The notes under the pieces: generated by a model
Told to the model about the DNA's origin: nothing
What the model saw: only the letters and a program-made list of their open reading frames with translations
Database searches by the model: none
Made by a program: the position numbers and the translations under genes
Source of the DNA: Rhodocollybia butyracea
Lineage: Eukaryota; Basidiomycota; Agaricomycetes; Agaricales; Omphalotaceae
Length of the DNA: 64,000 nucleotides
Reading direction: 5' to 3'
Assembly (NCBI GenBank): GCA_015501585.1
Contig: JADNRY010000166.1
Span: 79,533-143,532 of the forward strand
Part shown: piece after piece, positions 24,361 to 35,349 of the stretch
Numbering within the stretch: position 1 is the stretch's first letter
How the letters are laid out: each line of letters begins with the position of its first letter

Positions 24361-25749
24361 CACCGGGCGCAGGGGTGCTATTCTGGGTCTAAGTCTGAAT
24401 CTGGTAGGGGTCTTATTATGAACTTTATGCCACGGAATTTTATGATGCCATTATTGTGTGCGAGTTCCGATTTTTCAACGTTGAAGCTACGAGTTTACGT
24501 ACAGCACACGATACTATGGAATAGTATTGTGCGCAAGTGCCGTTCGGAAGCTCAACCTCCGGCCTCCTTCCAACCGACCTTGACTTTCAGAAGCCTTGAG
24601 GTTGATGTGAAACGTGATGAGTCTTATCTCCAAATCGCGAACGGACGGTCGACCAACAACATATTCGCTCAGTGTCTGTTGAGAACTCTAGCCCGAGCAT
24701 AGGAGGGAAAGCTATTTGTAGCACGATTTCGGTTTTTCGGTGGGACTAAGGGATCTAAAGCGTTGTCCATCGGGTGATGCATAAAAAATCACCTAGCGAG
24801 CTATGGTTAGTATCAAACCCGCGTGCTACTCGGTAATTGGACGCTAGAACGAGACCGTACAGGCGCTGACATTTCTTATCGTGGTAGTCGAGAACCCAAA
24901 GAGAACCTTGAATGAAGCGCTTAGCGCACTGACCAGTGAGAGTCAGTGAGTGTCTTTGGATTACTAGCGCTATGCTCTCAACAGTGCCTCAACTCATTGA
25001 AGAGAATACTTTGGAGCGTTTGGGAAGAAGATCTGTGCGAACGATTGAAGAAGACTAGTGCAAGATAAGCGCTCGGATAGCGGTCCGTCCGGGGATCATC
25101 TGGAGGCGCTCCGCATCTCTGCATCTCTGCCTCAAACATCCATCATCCCTCAGTTCCTTTCTTCCTTCCGGCTATCCTCAGCCTGTTGGTGTGCCTTTCC
25201 TGTCAGATACGATTTCCGTGCATGCGCTGACGATGATTTATAGTACTATAAGTAACAGACTTGGACATGGGGCGCAGATATGTCAATGTCTGCAACAGCT
25301 CTAGCTAAAACCTTAAACTACCCTGAGATCGACTGAGAAACTTGGAGGTCTGCAGACCCTGAGTGCACCCAGAGTCGATAACTCGTCAGACTGCGGATTT
25401 CATATGTGCTCCACTATGCATATCATGGTACATAGACCAATACATACACGCTGGCAACTGGAAATAGCTCACGATCTTCACCTTGCTGTGCCTTTCTTGA
25501 CAGGAGATGAGCCGCATCGCCAAACGAAGGTCTAGCCGGCCAGAAATACTCCCAAAATAGATGTTCTCCGCCCAACGGAACGTACTGCTTCCTGCGCTTA
25601 TTCGCCTTGGCGTCACGACGGTCACGTTTAATCCCGTAGCGAGGCACCACCTATTAGGTATTTGATCTTATTTTTCGTTTCTTCATTCCTTCCTTCCTTT
25701 CCTTCCTTAACTTTTTCACCTATACACGCTGGTTTTTTATTATTGATAC
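24361..25749. other. Intergenic between glycosidase and desaturase
   Basis: No gene recognised. Contains a block at about 25060-25122 (aagcgctcggatagcggtccgt) related to 19996-20070. The last 80 bp before the desaturase ATG are pyrimidine-rich (CCTTCCTTCC runs), typical of a fungal 5' leader. Confidence 0.5.
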
Positions 25750-27846
25750 ATGACTTCCACCTTTTCGGTGGCGACCTCGCTCCCTACTGTCGACGTTGAC
25801 TCTCATTCTCTTAACAAAACTGCCAGCACTACGCTTCCTGTCGTCACTCCGTTGACTGACCCTTTTTCTCTTATAACTCCAGCTCGCAAACTACCAACTT
25901 TTACCCGCTCAGAGCTCGCGTTTCTTATCTCCCGTGGCCACATTCTCACTATCCATCGCCGCTACATTTATCGTCTCAACCATTTCTTGGCCGTACATCC
26001 CGGCGGCGACCTTCCGGTACGCGTGGTGTTTTTTTTTCTGTGCTTTTTTAACGTTCTTACAGGTGCTCCACTTTGTCGGAAGGGATGCGACAGATGAAAT
26101 AGAGGCCTACCACCCAGTTGAAGCCCTCGCTCGCATGAAGGGCTTCATCATTGGCACCGTAGACCCCGCTGATTGGAGCGAAACCACCGGTTGGAAACCT
26201 CTAGTCCCCCCAGTTCATATCGGATGGCCCAACAACATCGCTGCTTATGCTGGTGTACCTACGGTCAACACTTCTCTCTTGGCCTACCGAGGTATCTGCA
26301 AAGAATGGGTAGGCTGTCACCTCCAGGCACTTCACTCCCGCCTATGGATCCATCTTCACTCGAGCCACCATCACCACCTCCCGAGATCTGCCTTGTTGAA
26401 CAACAACGGTTATCTTATTCGTTCAGGCAGCTTCGCCAACAGCTCCTAATGGAACCCGGTCTTTTTGAGTTGCACCCGTGGAAACTTTACCGGTACACGG
26501 TCCTGCGATGCTTCTTTCTATTCGCTACGTTTCTGGGGTTCTATCTCAATGCATCACATAAGTGTCAGTCCTCTCATCTTCCGTTCCATTCAGTCGGCCC
26601 TCTAACAGACGTTACACCGTTTCAGGGCATTACTGCGTCTCTGCCATAGCACTGGGTTTTTTCATGCAGCAGATTATGTTTTGTGCCCGTGAGTTCAACC
26701 TACCTTATTTCGAAAAGTGTACAACTGACATCATATCAGATGACGCTGGCCATACCGAAATTACTGGAAATCGCTTCTGGGACCGGGCAATTGGAGGTAC
26801 CATCGCCAGCTTTGCCAGCGGGATGTCCCTTGGATGGTGGATAGACCAGCACGATGTACACCACTTGATCACCAACCATCCTGAGCACGACCCCGATATC
26901 CAGCTCCTCCCTTTCTTCGCTTTCAATACCCGCTTTTTTGATAGTCTCTACTCGACCTTCCATGCCTGCGTTATGCATTTCGACGCTCCGACTCGCTTCC
27001 TCATCCAGTACCAGCATCTCTTTTTCTACCCAGTCATGGTTTTCGCAAGATTCTCGTTGTTCGGGAAAAGCTACGTATACGTAGGTCGCTTCCGCCATCT
27101 ATCCTCACTTCATCTCATCTTTTTTTTTTTCGTTAGTTACTCACGAAAGCTAAAGCGGACGGTTTTAGGACTTTTGAGCTTGTCGGCGTGGTGTTCTTTT
27201 GGTTCTGGTATACTTTGATGTTGAAGTATATCGGCTCTGGTTTCGACGGCGTGAACAGTCACTCGCTGATCGAGTTGTGGGGTACCCGCGTTTTATTCGT
27301 CCTCCTCAATCTGATCGCCGTATGCCCGATCCACGTACAGGTGCGACTTTTTTTCTGATTATCATGCTCATGGTGCTCATTTGTTTTTTTTTAGATTGTA
27401 CTCTCGCACAGTGCCCAAGATTCGGTGGACATGGGCGTGTACGAATGCTTCATTCATCGACAATTAAGAACGACGATGGACGTCTCGTGTCCCGAATATC
27501 TTGACTTCATTCACGGAGGCTTGCAGATGCAAATAGCCCACCACGTAAGTTCAAGTTATCGTACGTTTTCTAATATTAACTGACATTACGTAACGCATAG
27601 CTCTTCCCTCGACTATCTCGGCTCAATCTTCGCCGCGCAACCGTCCAGGTCAAACAATGGGTCGAGCAGAACAGACGCTACGCGATAGAAAACAAATCCG
27701 GCGGCGATCTGTTGGAATTCAAGGAGAAGAATTTCACGCAGGGGAACGAACAAATGGTGAGTATGCTCGAGGATATTGCTGGTCAGTGTCGTGCGCTGCT
27801 CGCTACAGCGGATGAGATGGCAAAAGGTAAAATAGAAATGGAATAA
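25750..27846 (+). CDS. Cytochrome b5-fused front-end desaturase (delta-8 sphingolipid / fatty-acid type)
   Basis: Introduces a double bond into a fatty-acyl or sphingoid chain in the ER membrane using an in-built cytochrome b5 electron donor. Exons read by eye are 25750-26016, 26063-26252, 26327-26563, 26626-26688, 26740-27080, 27137-27340, 27395-27544 and 27601-27846; they sum to 1698 nt, a 565-aa product, with all junctions GT-AG. The b5 domain shows HPGGD (about residue 85) and its second haem histidine in the AYHPVEA region. The three histidine boxes are HDAGH, DQHDVHH and QIAHH (the last in place of HxxHH, as in front-end desaturases). NHPEHDPDIQ after box 2 fits fungal delta-8 sphingolipid desaturases. 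Hydrophobic segments flank the boxes. The frame seems intact. Substrate and position of the bond cannot be proved from sequence; delta-8 sphingolipid is the best guess. Confidence 0.93.
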
Positions 27847-28445
27847 TTAATTACGCGCTCTGCTTTGCTATTGCTTTGTCAATGGACTATTGGACTTGCT
27901 CTCTATACCCATACTTATCGTTACAGTAGTCGCTTCTTATTAGTAGCTAGCTTATGGCTGAATCTAATGGGTGTCGATATTCGTAGTGGTCGGCATTTCG
28001 GTGTCCGCTTTAATCCCTATAATGTATTTGAGATATGCATACCTCCCTGTTCACAGTGGTGGTCAAAGCTGTAATTATCGACCACGTGTAAATTCGAATT
28101 GATCCTTAATTGAATAAGTATATGTCCTCGTCAGAATTATTCCATTTGAGGGATGCAGCGATGAGCCGTTATCATCCTGCGCCTCTGATAATCTGTATAT
28201 GCCGCCAAGTTTGACAAGTATCTACATACGTGGAAGGAGGAGCGAGAAAGACTCCGAGTCAGAAGAGGGGTGAGCGGAGGCAAGCGAAGGCTGGGGCGAA
28301 CGGAGCGATTTCGGGTGGGATAAGACAACGACGTCAAGTTATCTTATGTCAATACATAGTTGCCTATCAAAAGTTCGAACTCAATATGATTTGCCCAAAT
28401 ATTGGAAGATTTACATTGCTCTCGAGATCGGAACTTGAGAACGGT
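27847..28445. other. Intergenic, nothing recognised
   Basis: 3' flank of the desaturase; no gene or clear repeat. Confidence 0.5.
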
Positions 28446-30180
28446 TAGAGCCCGTGTTGATGACATGCCAAACATTTTTGCTACCGCAGCGAACACTCGT
28501 CTACATGCACATGCGAGGGACTTGTAAGACGAGGTGTCCGCACATAACACACGAGGCATTCGAGTGTTCGACAACTGCTTTTCACAGTCTTCAAGTTGCT
28601 TATAAGAGCCGGGTTGCCACTCGCACGCCAGCCTTGATATCTCCATTTACTCTGGCAGTGCTTTTCTACAGCACTCCTTTCAGTTTTACCTAGCACGCGA
28701 GGTGCTTACAAGACACGGGGATCGGCAAATAACGCACGAGGCATTTAAGTCTCTGATTTGACAACCCCTTCCGAAGGCCTTGCTTATAAGAGCGGGGGGT
28801 CCCCATACAATTATTCTGGCAGTGCATTTTCTATACACCCCAGTGCGTCTCCAACCTTGCAGTACTGCTATTTAAGTTTAAGTTCAAGTTACCTTCACCT
28901 ATGCCGTAGAAGTATATGACCCGCACAAAGGCCGGCACAAAGTTTCGAAAGGAGACTTACACTCACAACTATTATAGCCAGTTGTACGAGAAATCTTTGG
29001 GAGGAGATGTCAAGTTGCAGGTGCCTACTGTGGTTCAATTTAGGCGTACTTAAGACTTCGGGATTGATCGTTTTAGAGTGCTTCAGTCGTTGAGGCTCTT
29101 CTCGAGAATTCTTTCACCTGATCGTAGTAACTAGTAGACCCGTGTTAATGGCATTTTGCTACACTCCACTATCCGCAAGGACACGAGGGACTTACGCAGA
29201 ACACGCGAGTAATTGTTCATCTAATGGCAGCGGGTCGAGTCAGAGTTTTAGACGACGAATCGAGCTCAAAGTGCCTACATGATCCATGACCATCGTTCAT
29301 CATCATCGTATACAACCCGTCTCAGTCTTCCGAAGAGGTACCTCCTATGATAACGTTTTGATCTCTATCCTCTTGATTTTTAGAAGCTCACTAATGATGG
29401 TCGATCCGGAGTATTGTTACTAGGGCCGAGTCAAGCCCGTCTTCAAGCAGTTGATAAAAATGGAACATAGCAATACCAAGGGCCAGGAATGAGAGAATTC
29501 GTTAATCCCGGAATAGCAATTAGAGCTTGGAAGAGATACTTAATCACTGTATATTCTCATCCTACTATGAGCGCGTTGGACTAACAAACCACCTAGAACG
29601 GAGGAACAATGTACCCCGAACGTATCATCATTTCTTTAAATTAAGGTAAGGATTAATATTGAAGACGAAGGGCGTGAAAATCCAACAATAATAATCAAAA
29701 ATGGCGTATATGAGTCCGGTTCCGGAGTTCCTCCATTCCGATGAACCACAAGCATTATTGCAAAGTGCCTTTCGAAAAGTCAGATGTGGCAAAACTCTTC
29801 ATGATCTTCTCCTTTAGAGAAGTGAACGACTCGGTATTAAACTGGACTAGGGAAGTCAGGTCCGATTCGGGAGTGAGATGGCCCGTCGATCGCTCTCGGC
29901 TTCTATACAAGTTTCCTGTATAGAGTCTGCCTAGGGGAGACGACTCTCGGCCGCTGTTATACTCACCGAAGTTTGATATCTCCACATACTCTTCTCTATA
30001 CATCCAATTGCAGCTCCAGTAATTTACTCTTGCAGTACTCGGCTTGATTTACTTAACCTTTTATAAGTATATGGCCCGCACAAGAGTAAGTTTGTCCTCT
30101 TTTGAAAGGAGGCTCGTAAGGTGTACCCGTAGGCGAAGTTTACTATAGCGAGTGCCACGAAGTCATCAGGCGGTAGGCGT
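28446..30180. repeat. Degenerate tandem-like non-coding repeats
   Basis: Related blocks recur. The run cacgaggcatt...cttataagagc...tctggcagtgc occurs at about 28550-28670 and 28735-28830. The run cccgtgtt(g/a)atg...cttrcaagac/acgcag occurs at about 28450, 28690 and 29135. The run gcagtact...agtatatgrcccgcacaa...gaaaggag occurs at about 28858-28955 and 30030-30110. The order suggests an ancestral unit of roughly 0.7-1.1 kb, duplicated and then diverged. No coding frame is shared between units. TATAAG-like words sit in each unit. Confidence 0.6.
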
Positions 30181-30523
30181 TACACTGCTGCAAGTAGTAC
30201 AATGGATGTCTGCTATGGCTTATTCTGGCTTACTCTGGATGTGATTGTAGCCCGCCGAGCTATCACCGTTACCGAGCGGGGTAGCACACATTGGGTCGAT
30301 GCAACTGAGATAGCGATCCAGAAGAAAGAAAAGCAGGAATATACAGGCGGATCTTGTTCCGATTCTGCTGCCATAATCTGAAGCAGATTATCTGGTGATT
30401 ACCAACGTAACTTCCAGCCGAGAGCCGTGAACCGATGAAGTATTGCGTACGCCAATGAGTAGGGATACAGATTATAGATATACAAACATGCAAAGGGCAA
30501 CTCCACAATTTTGAACAAGGTGA

Positions 30524-31075
30524 TTATGGTAGATCCAAAAACGAGATAAAGTCCACGGGGATAACTTGTGCTCTGTCCCGGTCAACAAAGCGCATTTCGC
30601 TAGTGATGACATCCCGGATAAACTCAGTATCGAGAAATACCTGAAGAGACAGGATTCAGCGTGGTAGGTGGTAATATAACAAATCAGCGACGCACATCCG
30701 CAATTTTTGCAAACGACTCTGCTTCGTACATCACAAGTCCATCGCAATCCATAGCCCTGAAACCCAGTGTCCTCACAAGCGACCGTATTTCCTCGTTTAC
30801 ATACATCTGTGCAGAAGATGTTATCCATATTCAGACTGAACGAGACACAGAACACTACTCACCTGTTCGTATCTGAGGATGTTCCGCTTTACAATCGAAG
30901 CCCCGAGAAAGATTTTAGAATGCGTGTTCTGCCAGTAATCCCGAAATTGTTCAGTCGAAATGTCCTCGTTCTTATGGACAGCGATTAACAAGCGAACCCT
31001 ACTCGGCGACATCGACGAGGATGAGGACGTAGCAGCTAGAGAATTCTTGAGGAGGGCATCAAGTGAAGCGTCCAT
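30524..31075 (-). CDS. EthD-domain protein
   Basis: Small protein of 146 aa from three exons (31075-30863, 30806-30696, 30640-30524; 441 nt, GT-AG introns of about 55 bp). After a Ser-rich start, the sequence RVRLLIAVHKNEDISTEQFRDYW opens a ferredoxin-like fold; the segment LVMYEAESFAKIADVFLDTEF and ending ITSEMRFVDRDRAQV match the EthD/dimeric alpha-beta barrel superfamily. Members include fungal tailoring enzymes and ether-degradation accessory proteins. Probably cytosolic and dimeric. No biosynthetic partner lies beside it apart from the desaturase 2.7 kb away, so no pathway can be named. The frame is intact. Confidence 0.75.
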
Positions 31076-31978
31076 GACAAAGGTGCCTCGGGAGCAACTT
31101 GCTTCAGCCCGTCTATTAGTATTTGGGACGATGGAGTCGTTCGGAACTTTTTGATGACAATCTTGCAGGATCCCGTCGAAATTTATGCCCTCTATACAGA
31201 TAGTTGCATAGTAAGCCGCAGAAGAGGGGCAAATTGGCGGTCTTGAGAGGTGCCAACCTATTTAAGATTGGTTCCTAGCAGAAAAATCCAGGGACGCCAT
31301 ATGTCGCCGTCTAGGATAAGAATGTCATATGGAATAGCCTCGGGATGTGGTGCAAAACTGGTGCAAAATACAATAAGTTGAATAACGTTAGACCTTCATT
31401 ATCGTGACTCCTTCATTATCGTGACTCCGAGGAACAACATTTCGGGTGCTAAGTGCTTCGACATAGCCATAGGGTGAACTTGGCCTTGGGCTCCTGACAG
31501 CGGACTTGGAAATGCGAGATGATTCCAGGCAGGCCAACAGCCTTTAAGAGCAGTCATTGTGGCGAGAGCAGAGCACCAAGCGTTGGTTTGATGTTTCGTA
31601 CCGGCAATAGAAATTCCTGTTGTGGCTGTGTTTCCAAAGGCTCTGATTCATCCGATTTATTATGCACGCAAAGAAAATCGCTAAAGTATAGGAAAAATAT
31701 GAGAAGAAGCTTCATAAGAGCCTCAATGATATATCCCAATTTTGGGTTGAACAAGCGAGAGAGCGAGGCTACAAAAAATAAAAACCGATCTTCCAACGCA
31801 AAAGTGGCTCCGAATAGCGAAGATCTGTGCGTGAGATGTTTTACTGACAGTCACGTGCATATCTTCCACCGAATCGCAGTCGAAAAAGCTTTCTTTTCTA
31901 CGCCCTTTCTTCCCCAACCTCCATCATCCAGCCAGTAATCTATTCAAGCAAGCTCTTTGAAATACCTAGAAAGTTGTA
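31076..31978. other. Divergent promoter region between EthD gene and histone H3
   Basis: Carries a tandem duplication of ccttcattatcgtgactc (about 31393-31429), a CACGTG word at 31852-31857 and short frames only. The two flanking genes are transcribed away from each other, so this holds both promoters. Confidence 0.55.
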
Positions 31979-32738
<760 letters not shown>

Positions 32739-33029
32739 ATGCCTTCCGCTTTCTTCTCGTTGTTCCTCTATTTTGTATATTCGACTCGACCTTTTTGTGC
32801 TGGTGGGTAATCGTACTGTTGTACAGTTATGTTGTATGAATCATGATTAGCCTATGAATACACTACTCGACCAATGGGTCTTTATATTTATGAACTCCGT
32901 GTGGGGCATGCTTTCAAGACATCAGAATTAACGAGCGATGGTATATAATAACGATAGACAGATGGTGGGTGTATGTGCAAGGTATAATGCCAAAACCGCA
33001 AGAACGAAGGTCCTGGATACGCTAACGCT

Positions 33030-33698
33030 TCAAAATCCCCCTAAGCACCCATCCAAACTAGGTGGTTCTCGAGCATCCTCACAACTTATCCTCCGTTTCC
33101 AAAACTTCTTCCGCAAAGCTGATCTACTACGCTGGCTAGCTATAGGGTTCTTCATCGCAGGAGGAGGACACGAAGGAAGGAGAGACAGAGACAGTGCACG
33201 AGAGAAATCTTGTTCAGCAAACGTAGATGGCAAGTTCGGGGCAAAAGAGTGTGTCGGAGACAAGGGTATATCGGGGGAAGCGATTGATAGCGGAGAGCCA
33301 TATTCATCTGAATCTTCGGATTCAGAGATGTCTGGGATTAACGCAGGCGTGACAGTGCTCTCGGGAGCAGGAGCAGTGCTGACACCGCAGTCGAAGTAGC
33401 TGCCAGTCACCGGTGATTCCGCAGCATGGGTAGCAGCACTAGGTGAATAGAATCTCCCACCGCGCTCGGGCAATTCACATGAATTGGGTGAGACAGCGAT
33501 AGGGGCTCTGTCGTAAGTAGATGAAGAGTGAGTTGGCTGGGTAGATACGAGGGATGGGGTAGGAGGAAAGTGGACATGAGGGGAATGTGGTGCGTGTGGT
33601 GTGGTATAGGATGAGAAGGGCAGAGGGCTATTGCACGACGACGACGAGCGACGTGTGAAGCTAGGCAGTCTGGCCTTTAGGATTGGTCTAGGAGCCAT
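33030..33698 (-). CDS. Ser/Pro-rich protein, basidiomycete-type, unknown function
   Basis: Single frame of 222 codons, converging on histone H3. Starts MAPRPILKARLPSF and contains HSPHVHFPPTPSLVSTQ, STYDRAPIAVSPN and an acidic SP-rich patch (ISESEDSDEYGSPLSIASP), then a basic C terminus (RSRSALRKKFWKRR). It lacks predicted membrane segments and looks mostly disordered, with many SP/TP sites that could be phosphorylated. The SPHVHFP...SYDR...VSPN...ELP...YSP order is shared with the next gene, so the two are tandem paralogues. Such proteins occur in mushroom fungi without assigned function, as far as I know. Confidence 0.7.
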   Translation of the reverse strand: MAPRPILKARLPSFTRRSSSSCNSPLPFSSYTTPHAPHSPHVHFPPTPSLVSTQPTHSSSTYDRAPIAVSPNSCELPERGGRFYSPSAATHAAESPVTGSYFDCGVSTAPAPESTVTPALIPDISESEDSDEYGSPLSIASPDIPLSPTHSFAPNLPSTFAEQDFSRALSLSLLPSCPPPAMKNPIASQRSRSALRKKFWKRRISCEDAREPPSLDGCLGGF

Positions 33699-34160
33699 TG
33701 TAAGTGTTAGAAATTAATCCGTATCGGAGCAAGCTCCACGAGGAGGTGCACAAGAGAGAGGGCGAAACTGGAACTGCGAGCTATCCTCCTTATTAGAGAG
33801 TTATGAGTGTCATTGTCATGCGAGGGGAAGTGCAGGCAATATCATCAGATCTAATATAGCACTGCATGAGCACGGCCGGGACAATGGACATTGGAAATGT
33901 AAGAGGCATCGATAAGACAACCGAAGATGTGGAGTTGTGGAGCATTCTCTTGCGGCTAACACGCGTGAGAATGGAATAATTAGCACCAACGTCATGAACT
34001 CGGGTATCTGGACTCAATCGCTTCCACAGTGGAGCGAGTTCGATATACACGTTTTGAACGTTTGAACCCCCAACAACAGATGAAATTGACATACAACACA
34101 ACACAAACTACGGAATACCGACTGGAAGGAAGGACGACCGTACATACACGTGAAAAACTA
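33699..34160. other. Intergenic between the two paralogues
   Basis: Short spacer that should hold the promoter of the 33.0-33.7 kb gene; no motif stands out. Confidence 0.4.
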
Positions 34161-35349
34161 TCATCTTTTCTCAGCAGACTCCACAGTAACAACCCGAGGA
34201 GGATAAGTGATTATCGATCCCTCCGTTTTATGATCCAAGGATAATACCGCTGCGAAAGAAGGGAAGGCAGAGAACGGATCTTCGGGTGAAGGAGACATAA
34301 CCGTAGTCGGCGGAACTTCCGATTTGCCAAGGGTCATTAGTTCCTTCTTCAAAGTACGCACACGGGCAGCGGCATCCTCGTACTGACGGGAAGGAGACCA
34401 GACAACGCCTTCTTTGGTTCCGAAAATCATGGGAGAAATCATACCTCCGGGGCTAAGGAACCCGGGAGCAGCAGCGTCGTCTACAGACTCGTCCAAAGAT
34501 ATGGATTGCCAGAACGCCTGAGTGAGAGAGGTGTTAGCGGCCGTCGCAGTGCGCTGAGACGACTCGTTGAGCGGTGACATGAACTGCTGCCTCAACGGAG
34601 AGGAGATCATCTCTGCAGGACGCCCAATCACCTGAATAGCAGGCGGTATTTTTCTCGCTTTGCCTGCAACCTGGCGAGAAGCACGCGCAGGGTTTGTCCC
34701 GTACGCCGTCTTGGTCCTGGACCAAACTTTACCGGTAAGTCCATCGTCAAACTCATTATTCTCCTTGTCTGCGAGCACGGCGGGAGAGGGCGGTGCAGGG
34801 GCTGAGGGGTACGGTGAGCGTGGATACGCCTTGAGCGCGTCTCCTAGAGCGCTGACGGATTGAATAGAAGGTTTGGCGGCGATAGCCTGGAAACGAGCGC
34901 CAGCACGAGTGGTGGCCTTTTCAACACCGGGCGATTTTGGGAAGAGCTCGGTATTGGGAGAAGCAAGTGGAGGAGTGAACGTTTTAAATTTGGGCGTCAG
35001 CTCCTCTGAAGAGCTCGACTCGGCAGGCGAGACTTTGGAAAAGGTTTGGGAACCAGGAGAATAAACGTGCGAGCCCCAGGGAGGCAGCTCAAGCGGGTTA
35101 GGGGATACCTTTATAGCGCCACGGTCGTAGGAGTTTGGTGAATGAGTGGAAAAAGTGGCTGTTAATCCAGGAGACGAGGGAAAGTGTACGTGAGGGCTTC
35201 CAGGATAAACCACGCTTGCGGCGGCAGTGAAAGGAAGAGGGTTTTTGTGATATGGGTAGGGGAGGGGGGCGTTTGAGAATAGACCTGGGGCTCGAGGGAG
35301 ATCTGAGAGCACGAGGAGAGGCAACTCGAAACATGGATTTCGCCGACAT
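34161..35349 (-). CDS. Ser/Pro-rich protein, paralogue of preceding gene, N-terminal frame break
   Basis: A frame of 387 codons (35324-34161) carries SPHVHFPSSPGLTATFSTHS, NSYDRGAIKVSPN, LELPPWGSHVYSPGS, a middle block ALGDALKAYPRSPYPSAPA and a C terminus with FWQSISLDES and MIFGTKEGVVWSPSRQYED. Its own N terminus looks unnatural. An overlapping frame starting at 35349 (MSAKSMFRVASPRALRSPSS then PRSILKRPPPLP) is the better start, and PRSILKR matches PRPILKA in the paralogue. The two frames meet at a C-run (plus-strand G-run, 35264-35269); one extra C would join them. So there is either a one-base deletion, a sequence error or an unusual start. Likely nuclear or cytosolic and disordered; function unknown. 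Confidence 0.7.
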
